A stretch of 64,000 bases of DNA from Marinobacter mangrovi (GTDB lineage: Bacteria > Pseudomonadota > Gammaproteobacteria > Pseudomonadales > Oleiphilaceae). Below, piece after piece: positions 29,150 through 38,453 of the stretch (within the stretch, counting starts at the first letter, position 1; the number at the start of each line of letters is the position of its first letter). Under the pieces are notes generated by a model. That model made no database searches. It saw nothing but the letters and a program-made list of their open reading frames with translations, and was not told the origin of the DNA. The stretch is from contig NZ_JAERVO010000009.1 in the NCBI RefSeq assembly GCF_016798325.1, positions 62,001 to 126,000 on the forward strand, read 5' to 3'. Position numbers and translations under genes: made by a program.

Positions 29150-29180
29150 GTTCGGCTTCACTCTCCCAAACAGGTGAATC

Positions 29181-29810
29181 ATGTCAGAGCAAAAGGTTGC
29201 TCCGTTCCAGTTCGGTGCTGAAGACGTCGAAATCGAAAGTCGGGAAACCCTGTTCAAGGGCTTCTTCGGCATGGAGCGGTTGCGACTGCGCCACGCCCGC
29301 TTTGCCGGTGGTTTCACCGAAGCCTTCGATCGGGAGATTTTTCAGCGTGGGGACGCCACCTGTGTGTTGCCCTATGATCCCGTTCGCGACGAAGTCGTAT
29401 TGTTGGAACAGTTCCGCCCCGGTGCCCTGGGGCGGAACCAGTCGCCCTGGCTGCTGGAACTGGTGGCCGGCATGGACGAGCCCGGTGAAACACCGGAAGA
29501 CGTGGCCAACCGGGAAGCGGAGGAAGAAGCCGGGCTGACGTTCAAGCGGCTGGAGAAAATCTGCCACTACCTGGTGTCGCCGGGAGGCACCACTGAGATG
29601 GTGTCTCTGTTCTGTGGTCAGGTGGACGCGTCCGGCGCCGGTGGGCTGTACGGAATTGAGGCAGAGCATGAAGATATTCGCGCGCATGTAATGGCGGCGG
29701 ATGAGGCTTTGCGTATGATAGCGGATGGGCGGATCAATAACGCCGCCGCCATTATCGCCCTGCAGTGGCTGGCCATGCAGCGGCAGAGATTGAAGCAAGA
29801 GTGGTCCTGA
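29181..29810 (+). CDS. nudF: ADP-ribose pyrophosphatase
   Basis: Nudix hydrolase of 209 residues cleaving ADP-ribose to AMP and ribose-5-phosphate. A complete Nudix box lies at residues 97-119: G97, then E103, REAEEEAGL at 111-119. The N-terminal domain-swap region and the ADPRase-type VSPGGTTEMVSLF segment follow the family pattern. AGGTGA precedes ATG 29181. It overlaps the next gene by one base (TGATG). The order nudF-DUF1249-cpdA-yqiA matches the E. coli neighbourhood and many gammaproteobacteria. Confidence 0.93.
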   Translation: MSEQKVAPFQFGAEDVEIESRETLFKGFFGMERLRLRHARFAGGFTEAFDREIFQRGDATCVLPYDPVRDEVVLLEQFRPGALGRNQSPWLLELVAGMDEPGETPEDVANREAEEEAGLTFKRLEKICHYLVSPGGTTEMVSLFCGQVDASGAGGLYGIEAEHEDIRAHVMAADEALRMIADGRINNAAAIIALQWLAMQRQRLKQEWS

Positions 29811-30298
29811 TGTCAGAGAACGCGGAAATGCCCCTGCGGCGCAAGAAAGCCTATGTGCCCGACCTCAGACGCTTCGGCGCGCTGTGCGAGGGGAACTATG
29901 GCCGGATCCGGCGGTTGCGCCTGTTGGCGGAGTCGCAGCCCGACGTGGCGGAGTTCGAATTGCGCGACGGTGACGCCTACTTCGGCCGGGTCCGCATTGA
30001 GCAATTGCAGCAGTCCCGATTCACCGAAACGCTGCTGTTGGAACAGATCCACAACGCCGGGCGCTGGCTCAACGATCCGCACCTGACGGTCCGCGTCTAC
30101 CACGACGCCGGCATGGCGGAAGTGATCAGCTGCTACCGTTACAACCGCATCGAAGCGATTAACGACTACCCCAACCGGTTCATGCACCACCCGGACGAGA
30201 AAACCCAGGTCAACGCCTTCCTGGCGGACTGGCTGGATTTCTGCCTGCGTTTTGGCCATGTGCCCGCCGACCGTATTGCCTGGCCGCTGACCGACTGA
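29810..30298 (+). CDS. DUF1249 family protein (YqiB-like)
   Basis: 162 residues with no membrane segment. RKKAYVPDLRRFGALCEGNYGRIRRL, VRVYHDAGMAEVISC and HHPDEKTQVNAFLADWLDFCLRFG fit DUF1249/YqiB, a family of unknown function conserved between nudF and cpdA. ATG 29810 overlaps the nudF stop, so it is translationally coupled; the upstream frame to 29765 lies within nudF. Nothing in the sequence shows catalysis. Confidence 0.88.
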   Translation: MSENAEMPLRRKKAYVPDLRRFGALCEGNYGRIRRLRLLAESQPDVAEFELRDGDAYFGRVRIEQLQQSRFTETLLLEQIHNAGRWLNDPHLTVRVYHDAGMAEVISCYRYNRIEAINDYPNRFMHHPDEKTQVNAFLADWLDFCLRFGHVPADRIAWPLTD

Positions 30299-30390
30299 GC
30301 CTCCGGCCTTTGATACGGCGGCGACGTCGAATGTGACAGTCCTTCAGGAAATTGTGCAAACTATCCGCTACTATCTCGGTCAATACCGTT

Positions 30391-30409
30391 GTTAATGGAT
30401 ATCATTCAT
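30391..30409. promoter_or_regulatory. Fur-box-like site upstream of cpdA
   Basis: The 19-mer GTTAATGGATATCATTCAT matches the classic E. coli Fur consensus at 12 of 19 positions by hand alignment, including both core blocks TAATG and ATCATT. It lies 20 nt before the cpdA start. Such partial matches can occur by chance. Confidence 0.25.
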
Positions 30410-30429
30410 CCTGGAGTCGCGGCCCGTTC

Positions 30430-31254
30430 ATGCCTTCCCCTGTTCCGTCTGACAAGCCATCGTCCGCTCCGCTGCGGATCCTGCAGATCACCGATCCCCA
30501 CCTCATGGCGGATCCCGACGGCGTATTGTTGGGCATGAATACCCGGGAAAGTCTTGAAGCGGTGCTGGCGCTGGCGGCGGAGGCCGAAGTCGCCGCCCCG
30601 GATCTGGTGCTGGCCAGTGGCGATATCTCACAGGACGGTTCCGAGGCCGCTTACCGGCTGTTCCAGCGGCTCATGTCCGGTTTCACCTGTCCGGTGATCT
30701 GGTTTCCTGGAAACCACGACGATGCCGCAGCCATGCGCAAGGTCATCGCCGGGACCGGAGCCGACGAACGCCGGGTGCTGGCGGGCGGTTGGCAGGTGAT
30801 CTGCCTCGACTCTTCGGTCCCCGGGCAGGTACACGGGCAACTGGCGGACGGCGAGCTGGATTTCCTGCGCGATTGTCTCGCCGAATACCCGGACACCCCC
30901 ACGCTCGTGACCTTCCATCATCATCCGGTGGACATCGATTGCAGCTGGATGGCCGATATCGGGCTGGTCAACCGCGACGCCCTCTACCGCGTCTTGGCCG
31001 GGCATTCACAGGTGCGCGGATTGCTCTGGGGCCACATCCACCAGGCCTGGGATGACGATCGTGATGGCCTGCGCCTGATGGCAACACCGTCGACCTGCAT
31101 ACAGTTTGCCCCCGGTTCGACGGATTTCTCCCTGGACGACAAGGCTCCCGGTTACCGCTGGCTGGCGCTGTACCCGGATGGCTCGCTGGCCTCGCACGTG
31201 CGTCGCGCGGAGGATTACGCGTACACTGTGGACCTCAACAGCCACGGTTATTGA
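30430..31254 (+). CDS. cpdA: 3',5'-cyclic-AMP phosphodiesterase
   Basis: Calcineurin-like metallophosphoesterase of 274 residues that hydrolyses cAMP and so lowers CRP signalling. All metal-binding motifs are visible in order: TDPHL, SGDISQDG, PGNHDD, FHHHP and GHIHQ. The start at ATG 30430 gives MPSPVPSD before LRILQITDPH. A GGAG lies rather far upstream, so the start is not certain, though the longer frame (from 30352) is less likely. It overlaps a possible TTG start of yqiA and is probably cotranscribed with it. The classic neighbourhood is conserved. Confidence 0.92.
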   Translation: MPSPVPSDKPSSAPLRILQITDPHLMADPDGVLLGMNTRESLEAVLALAAEAEVAAPDLVLASGDISQDGSEAAYRLFQRLMSGFTCPVIWFPGNHDDAAAMRKVIAGTGADERRVLAGGWQVICLDSSVPGQVHGQLADGELDFLRDCLAEYPDTPTLVTFHHHPVDIDCSWMADIGLVNRDALYRVLAGHSQVRGLLWGHIHQAWDDDRDGLRLMATPSTCIQFAPGSTDFSLDDKAPGYRWLALYPDGSLASHVRRAEDYAYTVDLNSHGY

Positions 31255-31259
31255 TCGTT

Positions 31260-31850
31260 ATGCCCGAACAACCCCGCCTGATTTATCTGCATGGATTCAG
31301 AAGTTCGCCCCAATCCCAGAAAGTCACCGAACTGAGAGAATGGCTGGCCGACAGCGGCCTGCCCGTGGAACTGGTGGTGCCCGAGCTTGGCTTTTCGCCG
31401 GACGAGGCGGTTGCCCATGTCGAGCAGGCGGTGGCGGAAGCCGGCGATCGCCCCTGCGGTCTGATGGGAAGCTCACTCGGCGGCTACTACGCCACTGTTG
31501 TAGCGGCCCGGCACGGTTTGCGGGCGGTCCTGATCAACCCGGCGGTGGCGCCCTACAATTTGCTGCGGCCCTACCTGGGCGTGCAGGAAAACCTGTACAC
31601 CGGCGAGCGCTTCGAAGTGACGGAGGCGCACATGCACCAGCTGCAGGCCATGGACCCGGGACCACTGGTGAACCCCGAGCACTTCATGGTGATGCTGCAG
31701 ACGGCCGATGAGACCCTGGATTTCCGCGAAGCGGTCGCCCGCTACGACGGTGCGCCCACGTGGTTGCAGCCAGGCGGCGATCACCGTTTCCAGGATTTCC
31801 CGCGGGTCCTGCCAGCTGCGCTGGCATTCCTTGGCATGGCGGCGGTCTGA
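31260..31850 (+). CDS. yqiA: YqiA-type esterase
   Basis: Alpha/beta hydrolase of about 196 residues. It has IYLHGFRSSPQSQK as the oxyanion region, nucleophile Ser in GSSLGGYYAT, and the catalytic His in PGGDHRFQDFPR, all as in E. coli YqiA. YqiA has shown esterase activity on short-chain esters, and its physiological substrate is unknown. A TTG at 31251 inside the cpdA stop could also start it; ATG 31260 is preferred. It is last in the nudF-DUF1249-cpdA-yqiA group. parE, the next gene in E. coli, is not here. Confidence 0.9.
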   Translation: MPEQPRLIYLHGFRSSPQSQKVTELREWLADSGLPVELVVPELGFSPDEAVAHVEQAVAEAGDRPCGLMGSSLGGYYATVVAARHGLRAVLINPAVAPYNLLRPYLGVQENLYTGERFEVTEAHMHQLQAMDPGPLVNPEHFMVMLQTADETLDFREAVARYDGAPTWLQPGGDHRFQDFPRVLPAALAFLGMAAV

Positions 31851-31922
31851 CGCGACGGCTATTCAGTGCCGGCCCGCAATTGCGGTAAACTCCCGGGAAA
31901 ATGCAAACAAGGACATCCCATC

Positions 31923-32315
31923 ATGAGTCAGATCCCTACGGACCTGAAGTACATCGAAACGCATCAGTGGGTTCGTGTGGCCGGTGACGGCACCGCGACG
32001 GTCGGGATCACCGACTTCGCCCAGGACCAGCTCGGTGACGTGGTTTTCGTCGAGCTGCCGGAAGTGGGCGCCACCGTCAACGGCGGCGAGGAAGCCGGTG
32101 TGGCCGAATCGGTCAAATCCGCCTCCGACGTCTTCAGTCCGGTCAGCGGCGAGGTGATCGAGGTGAACGAGAGCCTCGAAGAGGAGCCGGAAAAGCTCAA
32201 TGAAGACCCCTATGGCGAAGGCTGGCTGTTCAAGGTTCGCCTGAGTGACAGCGGTGAGCTGGATGGTCTGATGGAGGCCGACGCCTACGCCGACCTGGTT
32301 GCCGATACCGAGTAA
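31923..32315 (+). CDS. gcvH: Glycine cleavage system H protein
   Basis: Lipoyl-carrier protein of 130 residues that shuttles the aminomethyl group between P, T and L proteins. The lipoylated lysine is K65 in [36 protein letters not shown] and [13 protein letters not shown] are hallmark segments. AAGGA precedes ATG 31923. The gcvP and gcvT genes are not in the window, so this copy stands alone. It could also serve as a lipoate donor, as in lipoyl relay, but that is inference. Confidence 0.95.
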   Translation: MSQIPTDLKYIETHQWVRVAGDGTATVGITDFAQDQLGDVVFVELPEVGATVNGGEEAGVAESVKSASDVFSPVSGEVIEVNESLEEEPEKLNEDPYGEGWLFKVRLSDSGELDGLMEADAYADLVADTE

Positions 32316-32327
32316 CCTCCTCTGAAT

Positions 32328-32364
32328 GACTGCCCGGGGAAATCCCGACTGTCCCCGGGCAGTC
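32328..32364. terminator. Long perfect hairpin after gcvH
   Basis: GACTGCCCGGGGA (32328-32340) pairs perfectly over 13 bp with TCCCCGGGCAGTC (32352-32364), with an 11-nt loop. It starts 13 nt after the gcvH stop. There is no T tract, so it may be an RNA-stabilising or factor-assisted terminator. A TATAAT at 32373-32378 directly behind it may be the -10 of the next gene. Confidence 0.5.
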
Positions 32365-32413
32365 TGCCTCCGTATAATTCCGCCACTTTCCCATCTTTGG
32401 TTGTGGTCTGCCT

Positions 32414-33607
32414 ATGTTCTCCCAGCTTTTTCTGCGCAAGGGCGCAGAGCGGCGTATTCGCGCCGGACACCTCTGGATCTACAGCAATGAGGTCGATACC
32501 AAGCGTTCGCCGCTGACCGCGTTTCAGCCCGGTGATCAGGCGACTCTGATAGCCGCCAATGGCAAGCCCCTGGGGACGCTGTTCGTGAACCCCCATGCCT
32601 TGATCTGCGGGCGACTGATCAGTCGCAACCCGGAGCAGGGCATGACGCCGCAGCGTCTCAGCGAGCGGCTGGAAACGGCGCTGCACCTGCGCGAACGCCT
32701 CTTCGAGCGTCCCTTCTACCGCTGGGTGTTTGGGGATGCCGATGGGTTGTCCGGACTGGTGATCGATCGTTTTGACGATGTCGTGGTGGTCCAGATATCC
32801 ACCGCGGGAATGGAGACGCTGAGCGAATCCCTGGTGCGTGCGATCCAGAAGCTGGTGCACCCGCGTTCCATCGTCTTCAAGAACGACGGCAAGATGCGTG
32901 AGGTGGAAGGGCTGGACAGCTATGTGTCCGCCGCGCTGGGCGACTTGCCGGAACACCTGGCCGTGGAGGAAAACGGCGTGCTGTTCAAGGCGCCGCTGGC
33001 GACCGGCCAGAAAACCGGCTGGTTCTACGATCACCGCATGAATCGCCGGCGCCTGCAGGCCTATGCGCCGGGCAAGCGGGTGCTCGATGTGTTCAGTTAT
33101 GTCGGGGGCTGGGGCATTCAGGCCGCGGCGGCCGGTGCGGGTCAGGTCACCTGCGTCGACAGCTCCGCGCAGGCCCTGGAGAGCGTCGGCGAGAACGCCC
33201 GGCTGAACGGGCTCGACAACGTGGACACGCTGGAAGGCGATGCCTTCGCCGTGCTCAAGGACCTGTGCGACCAGAAAGAAAAGTACGACATCGTGGTGCT
33301 GGACCCGCCGGCCCTGATCCCACGCCGGCGTGACCAGAAAGCCGGGGAGCAGGCCTATGCGCGGCTCAACCAACTCGGGTTGCGGCTATTGGAGCGAGAC
33401 GGTCTGTTAGTCTCGGCTTCCTGCTCCATGCACCTGTCCACGGATCGTCTGGTGGACATCATCCGCGGCAGTGGCCGGCGCATCGATCGTTTCGTGCAAC
33501 TGCTGGAGCAGGGGCATCAGGCCCCGGATCACCCGGTGATTCCGGGCATCCCGGAAACCGACTACATCAAGAGCTGCTTCGTCCGCTCACTCACCGGCTT
33601 CCTCTGA
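32414..33607 (+). CDS. RlmI-like class I SAM-dependent rRNA methyltransferase
   Basis: 397 residues: an N-terminal PUA domain (about 2-75, with LRKGAERRIRAGHLWIYSNEV), a linking domain, and a Rossmann methyltransferase domain. The latter contains LDVFSYVGGWGIQAA (SAM motif I), LDPPALIP (motif IV) and SCSMHLS (motif VI cysteine). This is the architecture of RlmI (YccW), the 23S rRNA m5C1962 methyltransferase, and of close relatives. The exact target base is inferred from family, not shown. Its 3' end overlaps the convergent imelysin-like gene by 21 nt. Confidence 0.87.
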   Translation: MFSQLFLRKGAERRIRAGHLWIYSNEVDTKRSPLTAFQPGDQATLIAANGKPLGTLFVNPHALICGRLISRNPEQGMTPQRLSERLETALHLRERLFERPFYRWVFGDADGLSGLVIDRFDDVVVVQISTAGMETLSESLVRAIQKLVHPRSIVFKNDGKMREVEGLDSYVSAALGDLPEHLAVEENGVLFKAPLATGQKTGWFYDHRMNRRRLQAYAPGKRVLDVFSYVGGWGIQAAAAGAGQVTCVDSSAQALESVGENARLNGLDNVDTLEGDAFAVLKDLCDQKEKYDIVVLDPPALIPRRRDQKAGEQAYARLNQLGLRLLERDGLLVSASCSMHLSTDRLVDIIRGSGRRIDRFVQLLEQGHQAPDHPVIPGIPETDYIKSCFVRSLTGFL

Positions 33608-34717
33608 GGCTACCGGCGCCTTCAGGCTGATCCTGGCCAGCGTCTCGCGGACCTGAGCCAGGGCCTGTTGCGCTGCTTCCAGGGCATCGGTATGAATCGG
33701 TACCTGGGTCATATCGATCGCCTCCAGTTGCGTCGCTAAAGCCTGCATTTGCTGATTGAGCGTGCTCACTGCATCCGTCCCGTCCAGCAGGACATCGGTC
33801 CACTTCGCAGACAGGTGGCGCACAAGCGCGGCTAATTCGCGGAAATCCGTCGCCGCTTCAGGGCTGTGGCCCACCGGCATGCCGTTATGGTCTTCGCCGT
33901 CGGGTGACTGACTCCAGGCGGTAAGTGGCTGGCCAATCGTGGCACCCAAGCGCTTGTCGAGCGCCGCAGCCGCGCGGCCGGGGTGGTTGTCGAACGCCGC
34001 CAGGCCGGTCACGAGATACGCCGTGTTTTGCGCATTGCACAGGGTCTTGACGTCCCGGTCCAGCACATTGGCGATCAGGCGTAGCAGGTCGTGGCGCCGC
34101 TCGGGCGCATTGACCGTTTCCTCCGGCGTCGTTTTCGGCAGCCGGTAACGCTGGATCGTCTCGTCAATGCCGTCCGTGCCGGCCGGCCAGAGCAGGCTTT
34201 CCAGCGGATGGAAACCCAGGGTCAGGTAATAGAAGTCAGTGGATTGATGCTCCTTGCGCAGGTAATCCGGCGTCAGTGGAACCTCCGAGTAGGTGAGTCC
34301 ACTGTGGGGGTAGCCGGGCACCTGGTCCAGATAGCCGGGAAGCAGGGGATGGGCGTCGATCGGATCCCGGTCGTTATGCTGCTGGGGCATGGACTGTCCG
34401 GCCAGCGCGTAAAGAAAGGCCAGCTGGCGGTAATCGCTGTGGGCCTCGCGCCAGGCTTGCCGGGCGGTTTCCAGGTTGTCGTCGCTCGGCGCGTCGAGAA
34501 ACCCGGTAATGGCGTTATTCAGGGTGTCTGCCGCCTTGCAGGCGGCGGTGGTCGTTTGCTCGACGCCGTCCTGCAGCGGCTGGGGGATTCGGGCGGCCGG
34601 CGCCGCCGCTTCGTTTTGTTCAGCGTCCTTGTCGGCGGGCGTCTTGTCGGAGCACCCGGCGATCAGCATGCCGGCACCGAGCAAAACAATGAGCCCGCGG
34701 TTTGCCATCCTTGCCAT
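33587..34717 (-). CDS. Imelysin-family (IrpA-like) lipoprotein
   Basis: 376 residues from ATG 34717. A lipoprotein signal with lipobox LLGAG...LIAGC puts the mature protein in the periplasm or on the outer membrane. An Ala/Glu-rich linker is followed by an imelysin domain: GYLDQVPGYPHSG and the family's GxHxxE motif in GFHPLESLLWP. Imelysin proteins are linked to iron uptake, often under Fur, but the biochemical role is unclear. It lies directly after the HAD phosphatase gene, overlapping or abutting it, and forms a two-gene leftward unit. No Fur box was seen at the unit's start. Confidence 0.83.
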   Translation of the reverse strand: MARMANRGLIVLLGAGMLIAGCSDKTPADKDAEQNEAAAPAARIPQPLQDGVEQTTTAACKAADTLNNAITGFLDAPSDDNLETARQAWREAHSDYRQLAFLYALAGQSMPQQHNDRDPIDAHPLLPGYLDQVPGYPHSGLTYSEVPLTPDYLRKEHQSTDFYYLTLGFHPLESLLWPAGTDGIDETIQRYRLPKTTPEETVNAPERRHDLLRLIANVLDRDVKTLCNAQNTAYLVTGLAAFDNHPGRAAAALDKRLGATIGQPLTAWSQSPDGEDHNGMPVGHSPEAATDFRELAALVRHLSAKWTDVLLDGTDAVSTLNQQMQALATQLEAIDMTQVPIHTDALEAAQQALAQVRETLARISLKAPVASEEAGE

Positions 34718-34722
34718 GCCGT

Positions 34723-35379
34723 TCAATCCCTGAGGGTAATAATGGGCCAGTCCCGCTCCCGGGCGAGATCTGCCAGTTTCGGGTCCGGGTCGACAACGAC
34801 CGGATGGGCCACCTGTTCCAGCAACGGCACGTCGTTGTGCGAATCGCTGTAGAACCAGGCATCACCGGCGGTGCGCTTGTGCTGCTCCAGCCAGGCGCTG
34901 AGGCGGGTGACTTTGCCGGCCTGGAAGCTGGGGACTCCGGCAACCTGCCCGGTATAGCGGCCATCCTTCCATTCCGGTTCCGTGGCGATCAGGTCGTCCA
35001 CGCCCAGCAGATCGGCGATCGGCTGTGTGACGAAGCGGTTGGTGGCGGTGATGATCAGCAGGTAGTGTCCCTGGCGCCGGTGTTGCTCCAGCAGTTCGAA
35101 GGCTTTTTCCAGCAGCATCGGGCGTACCCGTTCCTCGACGAAACGTTGGCGCAGTTGGTGCAGGACGTCCGGTTCGTGCCGGGTCAGGGGTTCGAGGGCA
35201 AACGCCAGGTAGCGGTAGATGTCCAGGTCGCCGTTCAGGTAATCCTGGTAGAAACGATTGTTGGCGGCCTCGTATTCCCCGGCGTCGACAATCCCTTCCG
35301 AGACGAGAAAGTCGCCCCAGGCGTGGTCGCTGTCACCGTTGATGAGCGTGTTGTCCAGATCAAAGATCGCAAGCGTCAA
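34723..35379 (-). CDS. HAD-IB family phosphatase
   Basis: 218 residues. Motif I is DLDNTL at 7-12, with nucleophile Asp7 and general acid Asp9. A helical cap follows, then IITATNRF as motif II, a lysine in GKVTRLS, and YSDSHNDVPLL as motif IV. This places it in HAD subfamily IB, with SerB-like phosphatases (TIGR01490 type). The substrate is unknown; phosphoserine- or histidinol-phosphate-like compounds are the usual guesses. The divergent arrangement with rppH-ptsP also occurs in Pseudomonas, so the context is ancestral. Confidence 0.85.
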   Translation of the reverse strand: MTLAIFDLDNTLINGDSDHAWGDFLVSEGIVDAGEYEAANNRFYQDYLNGDLDIYRYLAFALEPLTRHEPDVLHQLRQRFVEERVRPMLLEKAFELLEQHRRQGHYLLIITATNRFVTQPIADLLGVDDLIATEPEWKDGRYTGQVAGVPSFQAGKVTRLSAWLEQHKRTAGDAWFYSDSHNDVPLLEQVAHPVVVDPDPKLADLARERDWPIITLRD

Positions 35380-35642
35380 GCTGAGTATCCCCTCAAATCA
35401 CAGTGTTCGGAGTAGCCTGCCAGTTCGCCCGGAGACGTTCTGAAAGGGGCCGAATTCTAGCATGTTGTAGGGCAACAGGCGCAGTTTGCCCGCCGGTACG
35501 CTTTCTGCAAGAATGAAGGCAACTTAGGCAAATTGCGGGCCTTTATCATCAACACGGCGACGGCGGATAGCGCGAGACGTCATCCGAACCGGTCAGCCTG
35601 ATAGTAGGGCCGCTGCTGAAAAATTCAGATAGGTATATAACG

Positions 35643-36164
35643 GTGATCGACTCCGACGGTTTCAGACCCAACGTCGGAATCATTCTGGCCAATGATCGGG
35701 GAGAAGTTCTCTGGGCAAGACGCATCGGACAGGACGCATGGCAGTTTCCCCAGGGGGGGATCGACAACAATGAATCCCCTGAGGAAGCGCTCTATCGCGA
35801 GCTGGGCGAAGAAGTCGGGCTGGGGCAGCGGGATGTGGAAATCATCAGCTGTACCCGCGGCTGGCTGAGGTATCGTCTGCCCCGGCGAATGGTTCGCCAC
35901 CATTCGCACCCGGTCTGCATCGGGCAAAAACAGAAATGGTTCCTGCTGAGGTTGTTATCTCCCGACGCCAGTGTCTGCGTCGACAGGACGGATTCTCCGG
36001 AATTCGACGGTTGGCAATGGGTCAGTTACTGGTATCCGCTGGGACAGGTGGTGTCGTTCAAGCGGGAGGTTTACCGGCGGGCCCTGCGCGAGCTGGCCCC
36101 GCGATTATTCCACAATATGGAACGGTGGCAGGGATCGCCGCCGTTCTCGGACAGGATGGATTAA
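35643..36164 (+). CDS. rppH: RNA 5'-pyrophosphohydrolase
   Basis: Nudix enzyme of 173 residues that removes pyrophosphate from the 5' end of mRNA, starting RNase E-dependent decay. The full Nudix box is at 38-60 (G38, E44, RELGEEVGL at 52-60). The N-terminal [13 protein letters not shown] and [10 protein letters not shown] are diagnostic of RppH. The start is GTG 35643, without a clear Shine-Dalgarno. ptsP begins 6 bp downstream, as in E. coli and Pseudomonas, so the two form an operon. Confidence 0.95.
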   Translation: MIDSDGFRPNVGIILANDRGEVLWARRIGQDAWQFPQGGIDNNESPEEALYRELGEEVGLGQRDVEIISCTRGWLRYRLPRRMVRHHSHPVCIGQKQKWFLLRLLSPDASVCVDRTDSPEFDGWQWVSYWYPLGQVVSFKREVYRRALRELAPRLFHNMERWQGSPPFSDRMD

Positions 36165-36170
36165 CGGTCT

Positions 36171-38453
36171 ATGTTGAGCACGCTGCGAAGTATCGTTCAG
36201 GAAGTCAATGGTGCCCGGGACTTGCAGGAAGCCCTGGAAATCATTGTCTCCGGTGTGCAGCGTGCCATGGGAACCGAAGTCTGTTCCGTCTACCTGCTGG
36301 ATCCTGACTCCAATCGCTACATCCTCATGGCCACCGAGGGTCTCTATAAGGAGGCCGTCGGTCGGGTCAGTATGGCGCATTCCGAGGGCCTGATTGGCCT
36401 GGTGGGTTCCCGGGAGGAGCCCATCAATCTGGAAGACGCCACGGCCCATCCCCGTTACCGCTATTTCCCGGAGACCGGTGAGGAGCGTTTCCGTTCGTTT
36501 CTCGGGGTTCCCATCATTCACCATCGCCGGGTGCTTGGCGTGCTTGTCGTCCAGCAGCGGGAAAGTTCGCGTTGCTTCGACGAGGGCGAAGAGGCCTTTC
36601 TGGTTACGATTTCTGCCCAGTTGGCGGGGGTCATCGCCCATAGTGAAGCCACCGGGGCCATCAGCGGCCTGTCGCTGACCGGTCAGGAAGCGCATGACAT
36701 CAGCTTCAAGGGCGTGGCTGGTGCCCCCGGCGTGGCGATTGGTCAGGGCGTGGTGGTGTATCCGCCGGCGGATCTGGATGCCGTGCCGGACAAGGCCGTT
36801 GACGATCCGGACGCTGAGCGGGAGCTGTTCCTGCAGGCGGTTGGCGCGGTGCGAGAGGACATACAGCTGGTCGCGGAACGGCTGGCGCCGCAACTGCGTC
36901 CGGAAGAGCAGGCCCTGTTTGAAGTCTATCTGCGCATGCTGGACGACAACGCGCTGCCCGCCGAAGTCATGAACCGCATCGCCGACGGCCAATGGGCCCA
37001 GGGTGCCCTCAAGCAGGTGGTGCAGCAGTACGTGCGGCACTTTGAAATGATGGGTGACCTGTACCTGCGTGAACGGGCGGTGGACATCCGGGACCTGGGG
37101 CGCCGACTGCTGTCGCACCTTCAGGAGGGCGATCACCAGGCACTGAACTACCCCGAGAAGACCGTGCTGGTCAGCGATGAGCTGACGCCGGCCATGCTGG
37201 GCGAAGTGCCCCGGGGCCAGCTGGTGGGCCTGGTTTCGGTGCGTGGCTCCAGCAACTCCCATGTGGCGATCCTGGCCCGGGCAATGGGAGTGCCGACCGT
37301 GATGGGCATGATCGATATGCCCGTTAATCAGCTGGACGGCCGGGAATTGATCGTGGATGGTTTCGAGGGGCAAATCTACGCCTCGCCGTCCGCGGACCTG
37401 CGCTCGTTCTACCAGGAAATCTGTGAAGAGGAAGCGGCGCTGTTCCGCGGCCTCGAAGAGCTGCGTGACAAGCCCTGTGTAACCACCGATGGTGTGCGCG
37501 TCTCGCTGCTGGTCAATACCGGTCTGATGACCGACGTGGTGCGCTCACTGAGCCACGGCGCGGAAGGCATTGGCCTGTACCGCACCGAAGTGCCGTTCAT
37601 GATCAACGAGCGCTTCCCGTCGGAGCAGGAGCAGCGGGAGTATTACCGCGAGCAGCTGGAAGCCTTCGCCCCCAACGACGTCACCATGCGCACGCTGGAC
37701 ATCGGCGGCGACAAGGCGCTGACCTATTTCCCGATCAGCGAGGAAAACCCGTTCCTGGGCTGGCGGGGGATCCGCGTCACCCTGGACCATCCGGAAATTT
37801 TCCTGGTGCAGGTGCGGGCGATGCTCAAGGCCAGCGAAGGGCTCAACAACCTGCGCATCATGCTGCCGATGATCAGTAACGTGTCCGAGGTCGAGGAGTC
37901 ACTGCACCTGATTTATCGGGTCTACCACGAGGTCCGTGAGGAAGGCTACGACATTCACATGCCCAAGGTGGGGGTGATGATCGAGATTCCGGCGGCGGTT
38001 TACCAGATTCGCGAGCTGTCCAACCGGGTCGATTTCCTGTCGGTGGGTTCCAACGACCTGACCCAGTACCTGCTGGCGGTGGATCGCAACAACCCGCGGG
38101 TGGCGTCCCTGTATCATTCGTTCCATCCGGCGGTCCTGCATGCGTTGGTCAAGATTGTTGACGACGCCCACGCCGTCGGTACGCCCGTCAGCATTTGTGG
38201 CGAACTGGCGGGAGACCCCGGCGGTGCGGTGCTGCTGATGGCCATGGGTTACGACGCGTTGTCCATGAATGCGGCCAACCTGCCAAAGGTCAAATCCGTG
38301 ATCCGCAGTATCGATTCGATGTGGGCCCGCAAGCTGCTGGACGATGTACTGGATCTGGATTCGCCCCATGTCATCCGCAGCTGTGTGGATCTGGCGCTCC
38401 GGAGCGCGGGGTTCGGCCGCTATCTGCGCCCGGGTCGCTCGGCCAGTAGCTGA
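36171..38453 (+). CDS. ptsP: Phosphoenolpyruvate-protein phosphotransferase PtsP (enzyme I-Ntr)
   Basis: 760 residues: an N-terminal GAF sensory domain (about 1-160), then enzyme I N-domain, phosphohistidine domain and PEP-binding TIM barrel. The phosphoryl-accepting His364 lies in RGSSNSHVAILARAMG. TDVVRSLSHGAEGIGLYRTE and SVGSNDLTQYLLAVDRNN are catalytic-barrel signatures. It starts the nitrogen phosphotransferase relay (PtsP to NPr to PtsN); partners are elsewhere. It is the second gene of the rppH-ptsP operon. The GAF domain likely senses glutamine or 2-oxoglutarate, known for the family. Confidence 0.96.
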   Translation: MLSTLRSIVQEVNGARDLQEALEIIVSGVQRAMGTEVCSVYLLDPDSNRYILMATEGLYKEAVGRVSMAHSEGLIGLVGSREEPINLEDATAHPRYRYFPETGEERFRSFLGVPIIHHRRVLGVLVVQQRESSRCFDEGEEAFLVTISAQLAGVIAHSEATGAISGLSLTGQEAHDISFKGVAGAPGVAIGQGVVVYPPADLDAVPDKAVDDPDAERELFLQAVGAVREDIQLVAERLAPQLRPEEQALFEVYLRMLDDNALPAEVMNRIADGQWAQGALKQVVQQYVRHFEMMGDLYLRERAVDIRDLGRRLLSHLQEGDHQALNYPEKTVLVSDELTPAMLGEVPRGQLVGLVSVRGSSNSHVAILARAMGVPTVMGMIDMPVNQLDGRELIVDGFEGQIYASPSADLRSFYQEICEEEAALFRGLEELRDKPCVTTDGVRVSLLVNTGLMTDVVRSLSHGAEGIGLYRTEVPFMINERFPSEQEQREYYREQLEAFAPNDVTMRTLDIGGDKALTYFPISEENPFLGWRGIRVTLDHPEIFLVQVRAMLKASEGLNNLRIMLPMISNVSEVEESLHLIYRVYHEVREEGYDIHMPKVGVMIEIPAAVYQIRELSNRVDFLSVGSNDLTQYLLAVDRNNPRVASLYHSFHPAVLHALVKIVDDAHAVGTPVSICGELAGDPGGAVLLMAMGYDALSMNAANLPKVKSVIRSIDSMWARKLLDDVLDLDSPHVIRSCVDLALRSAGFGRYLRPGRSASS

